DNA of 64,000 nucleotides from Amorphophallus konjac (lineage: Eukaryota > Streptophyta > Magnoliopsida > Alismatales > Araceae). The notes beneath the pieces were generated by a model. That model did no database searches. It was not told the DNA's origin and saw only the letters and a list, made by a program, of their open reading frames with translations. The position numbers and the translations under genes were made by a program. Shown one piece after another: positions 22,501 to 34,858 of the stretch; the stretch's first letter is position 1, and each line of letters begins with the position of its first letter. The stretch spans positions 15,648,856 through 15,712,855 of the forward strand of contig CM040117.1 of NCBI GenBank assembly GCA_022559845.1. The letters run 5' to 3'.

Positions 22501-22913
22501 AGTGCTAATCATGTTGATGTGAAGATACCTACTGGGCAAGTGTGCTCATTACCTATTTCCAATCTTTTCAGGAAATGAAAGTGAGTCGGGTTCGGATTCG
22601 GAGTATTCAAGTAGCGAATCCGAGAGTGAACGAAGGATGAGCGAAGACTTAGGAAGTCTGCATTGTTTAGATTGAGTCTATGTAATTTTCCTATTTCTTA
22701 AGTATGATAGATTGGAAGAAGATGAGAGTCTTTGTATTTGAATATCTGATTATCAATGAAATAAAGTTGGAGTTTGACTAAATTATTGTGCAATTACATT
22801 TATGTGTGTGAATGTCTTGTGCTCTGATTATTCTTGCTTGCAAGAGACTTACCATGCGGCTGTTCACGTTCCTCGAGCGAGTCTTCCGCTGTCATAAGGC
22901 TCGGGACGTAACA
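19597..22913 (+). mobile_element. 5' LTR of element A
   Basis: The 3317 bp LTR runs from TGTATAGTGCCCCAG to TCGGGACGTAACA. It contains three groups of GTAACGG...CCGTCAC dyads (19923-19985, 20890-21090, 21590-21750) and a block of about 80 bp (21466-21545) conserved with LTRs G and D. It differs from the 3' LTR by an extra TA near its start. No gene is seen in it. Confidence 0.88.
20890..21090. repeat. GTAACGG/CCGTCAC dyad array in A 5' LTR
   Basis: Alternating half-sites GACGCA, GACCGTCAC-like, GTAACGGCC, GCCGTCAC and GCGTTAC form several imperfect inverted repeats. The matching stretch in the 3' LTR is 28890-29075, where one loop keeps ACGATA and here reads ATGATA. Confidence 0.75.
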
Positions 22914-22920
22914 GTTAAGT

Positions 22921-22932
22921 TGGTATCAGAGC
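22921..22932 (+). other. Primer-binding site of element A
   Basis: TGGTATCAGAGC follows the LTR end by seven bases (GTTAAGT), as in element G. Confidence 0.85.
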
Positions 22933-23143
22933 CTAAGTCTCAGGACTTAGGGAGAAGAATTATGTCATAGGATAAGTCCAGGTTTAAGGACCCCTACCTA
23001 TGAACCAAGGAAGAAATTTCCATACCCATGTGAGAATTGGGTAGAGCCCGGGATAAGATAGTTAATTAGCTTAAGGTTAATTTTCTTCCAATTTCACGAG
23101 AATAACAAGTTGTTATATTTCTCTCAGGTACCTTATTATTACC

Positions 23144-24060
23144 ATGGCTCATCGCGTAGATTGGAATGGCATGCAATAAACTGTTGCTGGCCTTACTCAG
23201 GCATTACAAACCATGGCGCAAGCTGGCGCAGGGAGCAAGAGCGGGTGACTTACATCGCAATTTCGGAGTTTAAACCCTCGCGTTTCTATGGTTCTTCTAA
23301 TCGGACGAAGCAGAGAACTGGATTGACGAGATGAACCGCATATTTGACGTCATCCAATGCACCGATCAAGAAAGGTGCGTCTAGCAACCTTCCAACTCAA
23401 CAAAGATGCCCGTACATGGTGGAAGTCGGTTCCGGCACCTCCGGCCGATGCACCTCATACATGGGATGGTTTTCTCACCTTGTTCCGTGCCAAGTATTTT
23501 TCCGAGCACGTAAAGGAACGAAAGGCTATGGAGTTCGCCTCTCTCCGACAAGGAATGATGACGGTTGTAGAATATGAACTACAATTCTCAAGGCTAGCAC
23601 CTTATGCACCGCACATAATCAGTACCGATCTATTAAAGGCTAATCAATTTATGGACGGGTTACGTCCTGATTTTATTCAGTAGCTCGCGACCCAAAATAT
23701 CTGCACCTATGGGGAGATGGTTCAGCGGGCATATTTATGTGAAAGGACCTTAGAGAAGGTTGAGAAATTGAAAGGCAAAGGAGAAGAGTCTAGCTGACGC
23801 TCAGATCAGTGTTATAAGAAAGAAAAGTTCAGCATCACTGAGCCCTACAAAAGCCGTGATAGTAAGAAAAGATCCAGGAATGGGAATAATGGAAGTTCCC
23901 ATAAGCAAAAGAAAGTCAAGAAGAGAAAAAGCAAGTTGCTACAGCTTGCACGTTTTGCGAAAAAATCGGCCATTCGGCTGAGGAATGTTGGAAGTGCCTT
24001 GGCGCTTGTTTACGTTATGGAAGTAGGGAGCATCGCATGCCAGATTGCCCCCTTATGAAG
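23144..24060 (+). pseudogene. Gag of element A (broken)
   Basis: It starts at an ATG at 23144 (M-A-H-R-V-D-W) and meets a stop at codon 12. The Retrotrans_gag domain reads from about 23360 to 23683, with A-R-T-W-W-K, W-D-G-F-L, F-R-A-K-Y-F and Q-F-M-D-G-L-R-P, then another stop. Two zinc knuckles follow near 23950-24055. The first is intact C-x2-C-x4-H-x4-C; in the second the second cysteine is Tyr. A frameshift lies near 23340-23370. Gag would form the particle and bind RNA. Its start closely matches that of G. Confidence 0.8.
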
Positions 24061-24570
24061 GACCAGTCATCTGGTGGTGGACGCAGGAGGCAGGCTCACC
24101 TCAATGCCATTTTAGAAGAAGAGGAAGCGCCCAGGGATGGTGGGCTTATGGATGGTACTCTTCAAATTTATTCTCGTCCTGCATTTGTGCTATTTGATAC
24201 TGTTGCCTCTCATTCTTTTATCTCCACTACTTTTACAAAAATATTATCAATTACATCAATTCCCTTACCTTCAGATCTCGCTATTACCACACCCTTAGGT
24301 TCTGGAACAAAACTTACCAACTATTATCCTGATAGTGAAGTGATAGTAGAAGGTCATAATCTCCCGTCAAACTTAGTATGTCTTGACATGAAAGGTTATG
24401 ATGCCATTTAAGGGGTAGATTGGCTTGTAGATCATGATGCTCATATCAATTGCAGAAATAGGATTATATCCTTCCGAAAACCTGGTCTTCCAAGATTCTC
24501 TTTTCTTGGCATCAAATACAAGAAACGCCCCACTATGATATCCTCACTTCACGCTTGCAAACTTATCTTG
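24061..24570 (+). pseudogene. Aspartic protease region of element A (active site altered)
   Basis: The frame from 24037 covers the retropepsin region with L-F-D-T-V-A-S-H-S-F-I-S. The catalytic triad D-(S/T)-G reads D-T-V at 24196-24204, so the active-site glycine is lost. A stop interrupts the usual D-A-I-x-G-x-D-W-L motif at 24409-24411. This enzyme would cut the Gag-Pol precursor. It follows the zinc knuckles directly, as usual for chromoviruses with a single fused frame. Confidence 0.78.
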
Positions 24571-25480
24571 CAAGGATGTGAAGCTTTTCTTGCTTCTGTC
24601 ATTATTACAGAGTCCAAGGAAATCATCATAGCAGACATCCCTATCGTAAATGAGTTCTCAGATGTATTCCCATCCGAATTACCTAGTTTACCACCCGAGA
24701 GGGAAGTAAACTTCACTATTGAACTCATTCCAGGAGCAACACCTGTTTCTATAGCCCCTTACAGGATGTCCCCCATAGAACTCAAGAACTGAAGAGGCAG
24801 TTACAGGAACTACTGGATAAGGGCTTTATCAGACTAGCACATCCCCTTGGGGTGCGCCGGTTCTATTTGTCAAGAAGAATGATGGTTCTCTCAGGCTATG
24901 CATCGATTACCGGCGACTGAATCAACTAACAATCAAAAACAAGTATCCGTTGCCGCGTATTGATGAGCTCTTCGATCAGCTTTCAGAAGCATAATATTTC
25001 TCCAAGATTGACCTCAGATTAGGTTATCATCCTCTTAGAATTAAAGAAGAAGACATTTATAAATCGGCTTTTCGAAGTCATTATGGCCACTATGAATTCG
25101 TGGTAATGCGGTTCGGGTTAACTAATGCCCCAGCATCATTTATGCATTTTATGAACAGTGTTTTACAGCCGTACCTGGACCAATTCATTGTCGTCTTCAT
25201 CGATGACATCTTGATATATTCCAAGATAAAGGAAGAATATGAAGAACATCTGAGGATAGCTTTGCAAACACTTAAAGAACATAAATTTTACGCCAAGCTT
25301 AATAAGTGTGAGTTCTGGCTCAAGGAAGTTTCATTCCTAGGCCACATTATTTAAAAGGAAGGTATTGCTGTAGATCCTTCAAAAGTAGAAGCTGTCAGGA
25401 ATTGGAGCTAGCCAACGACTGCATCAGAAGTAAGGAGTTTTCTGGGTCTAGCTAGTTATTATAGGAGGTTCATTAAGGAT
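24571..25480 (+). pseudogene. Reverse transcriptase of element A (broken)
   Basis: The region opens with V-N-E-F-S-D-V-F-P-S-E-L-P and P-P-E-R-E-V near 24640-24710. It loses frame at about 24788 and regains it by 25100, with [10 protein letters not shown] and the catalytic F-I-D-D at 25196-25207. Stops lie near 24792, 24992 and 25352. RT copies the RNA into cDNA in the particle. Catalytic aspartates are present, but the frame is not continuous. Confidence 0.8.
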
Positions 25481-25995
25481 TTCTCAAAGATTGCAATTCC
25501 TTTAACTAGACTCACGAGAAAAGAAAATCCTTTTCTCTGGTCAAAGGAATGTGAGAAGAGTTTCCAAACTCTTAAAAATCATCTTACTACAGCTCCTATT
25601 TTATCACTACCAGTGGAAGGTGGTAAATTTGAAGTGTATACGGATGCATCAAGCATTGACTTGGGATGCGTTCTCATGCAAGATGGAAAGGTAATTTACT
25701 ATTCCTCAAGACAATTGAAACGTCACGAGGAAAATTACCCTGTACATGATTTAGAACTAGCAGATGTTATTTTCACCTTAAAAATTTGGCGTCATTATCT
25801 CTATGGAGAAAAGTTCACGGTATACTCGGACCACAAGAGCATGAAATATTTATTTTCTCAAAAAGAGCTAAATATGAGACAGAGAAGATGGTTAGAATAT
25901 CTCAAAGATTTTGATTTGATTTGCTATTCAATATCATCCTGGCAAGGCTAATGCTGTAGCCGATGCACTCAGCAGAAAATCAATGGGAATGCTAT
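25481..25995 (+). pseudogene. RNase H of element A (mostly open, frameshifted at end)
   Basis: A 112-codon open stretch from 25613 shows Y-T-D-A-S, S-S-R-Q-L-K, H-D-L-E-L-A and Y-S-D-H-K-S, the acidic positions of RNase H. A frameshift near 25928 separates it from the A-D-A-L-S-R-K end motif. RNase H removes the RNA strand during reverse transcription. Confidence 0.8.
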
Positions 25996-26099
25996 CAAGT
26001 CTTATGATTAGTATGACTAATCTTATTCCTCAATTTGCTCAGTTGAATCTAGATATTGACAGAAGGAAGAAGATTGCTTCATGGCTAATATCCGAGCTC

Positions 26100-27616
26100 A
26101 ACCTACCTTAATAGCGGATCTAGTCAAGCTATAAAATGATAATCCCGTGTTACTAGAAATTAAAGCCAATATTGAACAACGGCCGGATTTCTCTATTACG
26201 GAGGATGGAAGATTGCTATTCAAGGGCCGAGTGTGCGTACCGGATCACGAGGACACGAAGAAATTGATCCTAGAAGAAGCACATAATTCCAAGTACACCA
26301 TTCATCCAGGTGGTACAAAAATGTATCAAGATCTTAAAAGAAACTTCTGGTGACCCAATATGAAGAGGGAAATAGCCAATTTCGTGTCTCGCTGTCTCAC
26401 TTGCCAACAAGTTAAGGCAAAGCATTTTAGACCCACGGGTAAATTACATCCCTTAGACATTCCAACATGGAAGTGGGAGAGTATAGGGATGAATTTCATT
26501 ATGAGTTTACCTTAGACAAGAGGAGGACATGATGGTATATGGGTGATCATAGATCGATTGACTAAGTCTGCACATTTCATACCAATAAAAAGTCGATGGT
26601 CTGTAGATATTCTAGCAGCATTATACATAAAGAAAATTGTCAAACTACATGGTGTCCCTGTCACTATTATATCTGATAGAGATCCTCGATTCACATCACA
26701 TTTCTGGAAGGGTCTACAAAACTCACTAGGGACTAGATTGAACTTTAGCACAGCATTTCATCCACAAACTGATGGTCAGACGGAAAGAACAAATCAAGTA
26801 GTAGAAGATATGCTCAGGGCTTGTGCTATCGATTTTCGAGGAAGTTGGCATGATCACTTGCCTCTAGTAGAATTTGCATATAACAACAGTTATTAGGCCA
26901 GCATACAAATGGCACCTTTTGAAGCTTTATATGGAAAACGTTGTCGATCACCAATATGTTGGAATGAAATAGGGGAAAAGCAATTTCTAGGCCCCGACCT
27001 TATCAGAGATTCTACAGAGAAGATCAAGCTCATTCAAGAAAGAATGAAGATGGCGCAAGATAGGTAGAAATCTTATGCTGACAATCGAAGACGCGACCTG
27101 GAGTTTCAGGTGGGAGATACTGTATATCTGAAAGTTTCTCCAGGCTGTGGTATTCTAAGATTTGGCATCAAAGGCAAGCTAACTCCTCGGTTCATTGACC
27201 CGTTTGAAATTCTTGAAAGGGTCGGTGAAGTGGCTTATAGACTGGCTTTACCTCCACAATTAGCAGGAGTTTATGACATATTTCACGTCTCCATGCTGAA
27301 AAGGTATGTATATGATCTTGACCATATTATCACTTATGACAATCTAGAGATTCAGAAGGATATGACATACGAACAAATGCCAATAAAGATTCTGGAACGG
27401 GAAGTGCGTCAACTAAGAAATAAAGTTATTCCAATGGTCAAGATTCAATGGAAGAAAACATGGCCATATGAAGCAACATGGGAAACCGAAGAAGCTATGC
27501 GGAAAAGATTCTCAGAATTATTCAACTGTAAGTACACTCTCCACAATCCATGTATTGAATTTGGGGACCAAATTCTTTTAAGTGGGGGAGGGTGTAGTGC
27601 CCCAGAATTTATATAA
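26100..27616 (+). pseudogene. Integrase and chromodomain of element A (broken)
   Basis: The zinc-binding region has H-N-S-K-Y-T-I-H-P and C-L-T-C (26280-26405). In the core the first acidic residue is Asn (26492, G-M-N-F). The second motif S-D-R-D-P-R-F (26670s) and the Glu in D-G-Q-T-E-R (26780s) remain. Stops occur at about 26352, 26513, 26895 and 27066. The last open stretch (27110-27616) holds the GPY/F region (T-P-R-F-I-D-P-F) and a chromodomain with E-A-T-W-E-T-E. Its stop lies 24 bases inside the 3' LTR. Chromodomains can steer integration to marked chromatin. Confidence 0.85.
27580..27592 (+). other. Polypurine tract of element A
   Basis: AAGTGGGGGAGGG ends one base before the 3' LTR TGTAGTGCCCC. 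It would prime plus-strand DNA. Here it also lies within the last open frame. Confidence 0.8.
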
Positions 27617-30600
27617 ATAATTTTCAGATTATAAATGGAATTTCCTAGAAATTATAAGGGCTAAATAGATTAATAAATGGGTTATTGAACTAATAAATGG
27701 GTTATAAGGCCCAATTTATGTTAAGTAATTAATCCAGCTTTGATAATTGAAACCCAATAGGTTAAAGGACCAAGCCCAATAAGTTTGGCCCATAGTCTAG
27801 AAGGTTATTTAGACTATTCACGTATTTTAAAGATAAATACTCTTTTATATAAATAATTATATAGGATAAACGAATAAAAAAGTTTTATTAATTTGAAATT
27901 CTACACACGTTGGATGTAACGGTCTCTCGGGCGACCGCCACATGCATGTAACGCATCAAGCCTAGACCGTCACACCCTGTTAATTCCGTGAGCTGAAGAA
28001 CTTGCAAAAAGATTAGATTTTTACTAGCTTATCTCTTAGGGATCGAGATGGAAAGACTAATAGAGGTGTTAAGGACTCTTAGAAGTCAATCTAAGCTTTA
28101 ACAAGGACTCTAGAATCGATCTAATCATCAAACCCTAGCCAAAATCCTATAAATAGGACCTAGTTCTGAACTGAGCAACCCTTACTTTTGGCTCGTGAAG
28201 AATCAAGGTAAGAAGATAGAATTTCGGGTAAGTTCTTTAGAACTTTTTATTTATAATACATTAGACTAATAGCTCTCAAAATTTCGTGCTAGGAGATCAA
28301 CTACACAAGAAGTTAGAAGCTTCCAAAGTTGCTGGTTCGACCTTAGCAACCCAGGAAACTGAACGCAAGACCCCTGAAGATCAAGAGATTAGGACGTTTA
28401 AACGAGGTAATTAAAGTTCAATCCTTTAGAACTTTTTGTTCACCGTAGTTTCATCTTCTTACCCTCAAAATTTCACGTCTTTAGGTCAAGAGGCTGAGGA
28501 GCTAGAGCAGCATGAAGTTGCTGGAAACTCACTAGAAAGGGAGAACTAGGGCACGTCTTTCAGACTCAAATTAGAAGTTTAAAGCCCAGTTAAGCAGTAG
28601 GTTATCTCATGATTGGCAAAAAATATCTTGTTAAGGATAAAAGCCCTATGATTGTGTTTGATTTCATGCATTATAGACTATGGATTTCATGTTTTAGTGG
28701 GTTCATGCATACATACATATCCTTAGCCCTAATCAAAGATCAAAGATATTATCTTGTCAATTCACTGCAACCTATGCATCTAGATAACCTTTACTTCATT
28801 TTGTCATGATTGGGGTAATAAAATCTTTTCAAAACATGACATGGTTTCAAATTATAGTCTTTTAATTTCTTTATATTGTTAGCAGGACTCTGACGCATCA
28901 TACTTAGACCGTCACAACACTGTAACGGCCTTACGATAAGCCGTCACACCCTCTGTTGCATTTTAATTGCTCTGTTATCTCTGACGCACCATAACAGGAG
29001 CGTTACACTACTGTAACGGCCCCACGATAAGCCGTCACAATCACTATGACGCCCCCACTCTCGACCGTCAGGAGAACTGTAGACAGAATTGGAAAACAGT
29101 CAATTTTACTTATAAATAAGCTAGTTATCTAAGTTTTGACCTCTTAATATGATTTTGAGTTTATTAATTGGTTCATAATAGAAGCTGCATGTTTAAAAAG
29201 CATCTTGAGTTGTTTTAAAACATATGTTAATTTCATTGGCTAACTCTATAGTTTGTATTTAAATTGTGATTTCAAATGATGTATTGACGGAGTTTTATCA
29301 TGGTTTCACATCGTTTCACAGTCTTTGCTATCTATAGAGTCATTTTCTTTAAGTACATTGCATATATTCCGGTATATGGCCATTAGTTCACACTTTGCAC
29401 TATAGGAACATTATTCTTGAACATGAGGACCTCTCTATTGGATATTCCTTCCAATGGACTAGGAAATCTTGTTTCAAGGCCTCCGTAATTCTCGCGAGTC
29501 TGGGATTCTCACTAGGACGCCAAGTTGGTTGTACCATTAAAACCCAATTGATTAGAAAGCACTATCAATATTTTCTGGTTCTAGCAATGTAACGGACCTA
29601 TATTGGACCGTCAGGCCCATATAACGGCCCAATATATGACCGTCACATTTTTCTGAGTCTATTCTATTGTTCTGGATTCAAACCAATGTAACGGCCCAAT
29701 ACTGGAGCGTCACATTAATGTAACGGCCCAGTTTTTGACCGTCATAATGCTTCAATATGTTAACCCGAGGTTTTGACCCAATGGTTGATTTTCCAAGGTT
29801 CTAGATGGATTAACGATGGTCTAGGACTTACCAAATTGATTCAAGATACCTAATTTAGTTGATGGAAAGTAAGAAATGTACCGTTATGCTGCCAATTTAC
29901 TTCCATGAGCATAACATTGGTTAAAGTCATTCTTGACTCTCGCATTCTTAAATTGAAGCGTTCATCCATTGATTATTGTTATCATGAACTTATTGAACTT
30001 ATTACATTCTTGGCCATACTTTATTGTTACATGCGTGGAAATAGCTTGATTTATACTTGAAGATGCGATCGAGCACTGATTGTGTTCAAGGGCTCTATAC
30101 TAGTCCCCTTGGCTGATTGTCGGAAACATACTATTATAAACTATGGGGTATGATGCTACTAGCGTCGTATTACGCTGGGAGTACTTTCTCTATAAATAAG
30201 TGAAAAGTCACGACATCATGAAAATACTTGTACATGACTTTCTTGCTTGTTACATGATATTCCACAGAAATTCATCAAATACTTGCTCATAAGCAAAAGA
30301 TGTTTGGATGATGATTATATGGTCTTGCTAGTACATTCTTGTTACATTCTCGTTCATGAAAGGTCATACTACCTTCTTGTTACATTCTTGCTAGTTCATA
30401 CTTGCTCTCATTCTATCTTAAACAATCCTCTTTGTTACTTTGGTTATTCGCATGATTTTACCTTATTTCTTTAGAGCTAAAATGCTAATTACTTTAATAG
30501 TGCTAATCATGTTGATGTGAAGATACCTACTGGGCAAGTGTGCTCATTACCTATTTCCAATCTTTTCAGGAAATGAAAGTGAGTCGGGTTCGGATTCGGA

Positions 30601-30913
30601 GTATTCAAGTAGCGGATCCGAGAGTGAATGAAGGATGAGCGAAGACTTAGGAAGTCTGCATTGTTTAGATTGAGTCTATGTAATTTTCCTATTTCTTAAG
30701 TCTGGTAGATTGGAAGAAGATGAGAGTCATTGTATTTGAATATTTGATTATCAATGAAATAAAGTTGGAGTTTGACTAAATTATTGTGTAATTACATTTA
30801 TGTGTGTGATTATCTTGCGCTCTGATTATTCTTGCTTGCAAGAGGCTTACCATGCCGGCTGTTCACGTTCCTCGAGCGAGTCTTGCGCTGTCATAAGGGC
30901 TCGGGGCGTGACA
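27593..30913 (+). mobile_element. 3' LTR of element A
   Basis: The LTR is 3321 bp, from TGTAGTGCCCCAG to GGGGCGTGACA, closely matching the 5' LTR along its full length. Dyad groups lie at 27915-27975, 28890-29075 and 29586-29745. Confidence 0.88.
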
Positions 30914-33413
30914 GTGTGGTAGTGGCTAGCTCAAATGTTGTGGCAGAATGTGGCTGGCGATCAGCAGAGTTAGTGCTCGAGGCATGGTCAGTCGGTGTCT
31001 GGCGAGTTGTAATGGTGTGCCGGGAGATGCTATGAATGTGGTCTGACAGGACACTTGGCGAGTGTTGTCAGAGGAGCTGACCTGTTGGTAGTGATGGTTT
31101 TTCTTGGTGCAGGAAGGTGCAGTTCCCAGCATGCACGAGGTTCAAGGTCAGGTCAAGCATGGAGACCTCCTGCTTTGTAGGAGGTATGTTGGTTTCTCCT
31201 TGGTCGGAGAGAATCACATTTTGCTAAGTTCCATCGTCTTGCATCACGTGTTCAAATTAGTTGGCCTCCTCTTGTGTGCCATGACGTCTGTGTGAGATGT
31301 GTTCTGTGTTTTGGCGGTATGGTTGCTTGTGAGAAGCGACGCCCATTCCCTTGATGCGTTAGGGTGTGCTGGCATTATTATGGAAGGATGAGTGCCAAGT
31401 GGGCTGTGCTTGCGAGAATTCATGGCTGGTATTGTGATTTTAGATGTATTGTGGATTGGAGCCTGCGGAGTTGTAGAGGATTGCCAGATTAAGAGAGAGA
31501 ATCTGTGCTCTGGGTTCGAGGTAATTGAGCTTTCCTCACCCTATTTTCCTGAGTTAGCCAACCGAGTTGAGGATTATTGGGATGGCAGATCCCAAGTAGT
31601 TTGTGATGATTGTGCATGTGGCGCAGAGTGTGCAGTGCAAGCATGGTGGGCCCATAACCCACAGGTTCATGGATCGTGCTAATGGTAGGATTTGGAAGGA
31701 TCCCGGAGAATTAGTAGAGTGTTGGAAGTCTCTGACCGATGAGAGAAGGTGATCTCCTTAGTGTGAGATTGTCTCTAGCTGCGTGAGCCATGTCGTTTGC
31801 CATGCCATTATTTGAGGCATTGTGGTTTGTGGCACCGACAAGATGGAGAGTTGGGGAAATATGATGGCACTGTGCTGGATGAGTACCCTATTCATTTGTT
31901 GGAAGTAGTGTCAGGTGTTTGGTGCTAGACCCAGTTGGGGGTTGCTAAGGAATAGCCTGACAGAGGATGAGGATGTGATGGTTGGAGTCGGTAAGCTATG
32001 TGATCGACTCGTGCGAAGAGTTGTGTCCTCGGGATGGAATCGTGGTCCTAGAGATGTGATCTTTGAGAGTTGAGTATGGGTCCCAGTTGGTAGCTGTGAG
32101 CGGCTGGTGAGGCTAGCCGAGTGGTCAGCTGTGGTAATGTCTAGAAGAGGCCCAGTCAAGTCTGTGAGTTTATGAATGTTGCAGGAAGGACCCAGCTATG
32201 GTAAGGATATATGATATATGGAGACCCGTGTAGATGGTTGTGGCGTCGTCAACGAGGTTATCGTGATAGAGGGTGGCACTTGTCTGTTCTGGAAATGTGT
32301 GCCGTGAATTGCTAAGGTTGTGTCCTATGGCTCGGTAGTGAGAATGGAGTAGAGGATGGACGATGCCTGAGTATGGAAGTCCCTGGAGGGAAGTCTTCGA
32401 ATGGAGAGCCTTGGTCTTGTGACCATCATGAGAGGATTTCCCTGTAAGCCTGAGTCTAGTGCTGTTGGGACCGAGGATTGTGGAATCTTGTCATTTGGTT
32501 TCGCTGTGCTCCCCTGAGAGGGTAGAGTTGGCATGAGGATCAGGATCGGATGCGATGTCCAGGTGAGGATCGTCTCGAGATGCAGTAATGGTTAGTGTAA
32601 GAGTCAACGGATGGCCTGTCGAGATTTGGAATGTGCTTATCGGGCTTGATGAACGAGCATGTAAGAGGAAGTTGAGCAAGTTAGGGTTTCCCGTTGATGA
32701 GTAACTGGTGACCAGCGAATGAGTTTTTATAGACAGAAGATGCTGGTAGTAGTGAATTGAGAATGGCGAGAGCCGTGTGCAAGCGAGGCCTTGGGTGGCC
32801 GATCATGAAATATACCTTTTTCTGGAATTGGATCTGGGATCTATTGAAGGTTTGTGTTCGGAACGGAGCTGGTCCAGTGCTATTATTGGCGTTCAGCTTG
32901 CCAGGTATGAGATGGTTCATGGTGCATAGCCGATGGATTTGTGGTAGTCAGTCGAGGTGACTGTGTAAGCTAGTTGAGGCTCAGGGATGGTTGTCACTTG
33001 CAAAGGCCGTGAGGCTTGTTAGCAGGTAGAGAGGCTAGTGTTTGATTGGTCCGTCGAGCATGGGATTTTATCGGTGGCAGCTCTTCGTGGCACAGGCTGT
33101 ATCTCCTCGGTGAGCGAGATTGTGGCAGCGTTGCCATGGTTGGAACTTTGTTGTGGCTGAGGTGATGCCAGACTTATATCCTTGTGTGTGAGCTATGGCC
33201 GCTCTGAGAATTGGTGAGTATTGTGCTGTGAAGCGAGATGTTTCCGTTCGTGGTGATAGTCTGGCCATCTCCCTCGAAGAGAAATGGTTTCACGAGAATC
33301 GAGATTTTGGCTGGAGCTCTGGAAGCGTTGCCGGCCAGATAAGTTGTTCTTCCCGTGTGAGATGGAGGTTGCTTTAAATTTCGAGAACAAAATTCCTGTA
33401 AGGAGGGGAGGAT
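30914..33413 (+). mobile_element. Element B interior, right part (no coding capacity seen)
   Basis: The 2.5 kb match element C in reverse, for example 31085-31260 against 49200-49420 and 31480-31560 against 48930-49020. Indels between them shift all frames, so the similarity is not protein-driven. Before the 3' LTR comes 'aatttcgagaacaaaattcctgtaagg', like the text after pol in E and A, and then the PPT. The longest frames (96 codons at 31392-31682) resemble nothing known to me. Confidence 0.65.
33400..33413 (+). other. Polypurine tract of element B
   Basis: AAGGAGGGGAGGAT directly precedes the 3' LTR start TGTAACACCC. Confidence 0.75.
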
Positions 33414-34195
33414 TGTAACACCCAGGATTTTTTCAGATCAGAATCCGTGGGTTTCGGAGCGCTTTCGTGGGTCCCGGATCCTATTTTACGATTAAATCGG
33501 ATTTTTGACTGTAAGGCCTTCGGATCCCCATGTAGGGTGAAATGATGTGTTTTTAAACTCCGGGGTGATGCAGGCACGTTGTGCATTTTTCGAGGATTGT
33601 GGGGATGATTTTTCCCCATTTTTGTATTTTTTGGATTTTTAAAAATCCCAAATTTATTTCTATAAATATCAAACCCTTCACCCCCTCTCTCCTCATTCTC
33701 ACACTCTCTCCCTCTCTCCTCTTGTTTCTCTCATTCTCTCCACCTCTTCTTTGGGTGGCCGACGGAGGCAGAGACGGGCGAGACGGAGGCGACGGTGGCG
33801 AGCGGCGAGGATGGAGTTAGGAACGAGGCGATGGCGCGACGTGGCTCGTTCGCGAGTTCATGATGCAAGTGTGGGTTCGAGGCTCATTTTCGCGAGGAAT
33901 CGGCATTCTCGGCGCGAGAAATCTTAGGTGGAGGTAGGGGGATGGATCCCTGGCCCTTGTACTTTATTTTTCTATATTTTATAGGCTGAGGTGAGGCTGA
34001 GTGTGGATTTTGTTCACGCCGGGGTTAAAAAGCATGATTTTGGGGTGAGCGACGGATTTGTCGATTCGATCATGTTTCTGTAGTTTAAATGGGTCCTCTA
34101 GGTGGTCTATAGGGCAGGGAATGGTTCCCCCATGTTTTCCCCATCACCTGGGGTGAATGGGGCATGGTTTGGAACCCCATGGATGGGGTTCAGTC

Positions 34196-34440
34196 AGAGC
34201 ATCGTCGGAATCGATCGACCAGCCCAGTGGGTTCGGTCGACCAATTGGCGTTCGCCACTGGGGGGGACTGCCCAGTTCGGTCGACCAACTAGGGCTAGTT
34301 TCTGCCTGGCTACGGGCCGATAGACCAACCCTGTGGGTTCTGTCAACCGACGCCTATTGGTCGACCGACTCGTGTAGGTAGGTCAACCGAAATGCAGCTC
34401 TTTAGCCCGTTTTGGCCTCTGGTCGACCCAGTTGTGACCC
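34196..34440. repeat. TCGACC/GGTCGA dyad array in B 3' LTR
   Basis: Units TCGATCGACCAGCC, GGTCGACCAA, GGTCGACCGACTC and GGTCAACCGA are separated by 'cagtgggttc'-like linkers. Confidence 0.75.
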
Positions 34441-34858
34441 TTTGGTCGACCTTTGACCTCATGGATTTCCCGGACACCCCGTGGGGACCGAGACCATATT
34501 TTTGGTGTCTGGAGGTGTCATGTTATCTCGATTAGCATGCCTATGTTGTTTTGAGTGTCCGGGTGACCCTCTATGTTCTGGGCTTTCTTGTTATGCTAGA
34601 TCGAGTCACCGTGTACTTGTGTAAGTGTAGAGGGCTGTCCCCGCACGACGTTAGTTTCTTCGGAAAGTGATTTCCATGTGGGACATGCGTATGGCCTACA
34701 ACTATGAGTCTTGTGACCCGGCCTGGGGCTGGGGGGCTTATTGGTCTCCCTTGGAAAGGGAATGGACCCGGCGGTTGTGAGCCGCCTTAAGAGTCCTTGT
34801 GACCGTGGTTTTTGACCTTTGGACTAGGATGGTTTGATGGCATTGTGTTGTATGGTAC

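Larger units (their letters stand above)
19597..30913 (+). mobile_element. Element A: full-length Ty3/gypsy chromovirus, coding-dead
   Basis: The element is 11.3 kb with 3.32 kb LTRs at both ends that differ by only a few percent by eye. It has PBS, gag, PR, RT, RNase H, integrase and a chromodomain in canonical gypsy order, and a PPT. It is inserted in the interior of B in the same orientation. The C-terminal E-A-T-W-E-x-E of the chromodomain and the GPY/F-like region place it in the Tekay/Del-type chromoviruses. Many stops, frameshifts and changed catalytic residues show it is inactive. Confidence 0.88.

Noticed and set aside
31392..31682. A 96-codon frame in the interior of B as an accessory gene
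   Set aside because: The homologous stretch in element C is shifted by indels, so the frame is not conserved.
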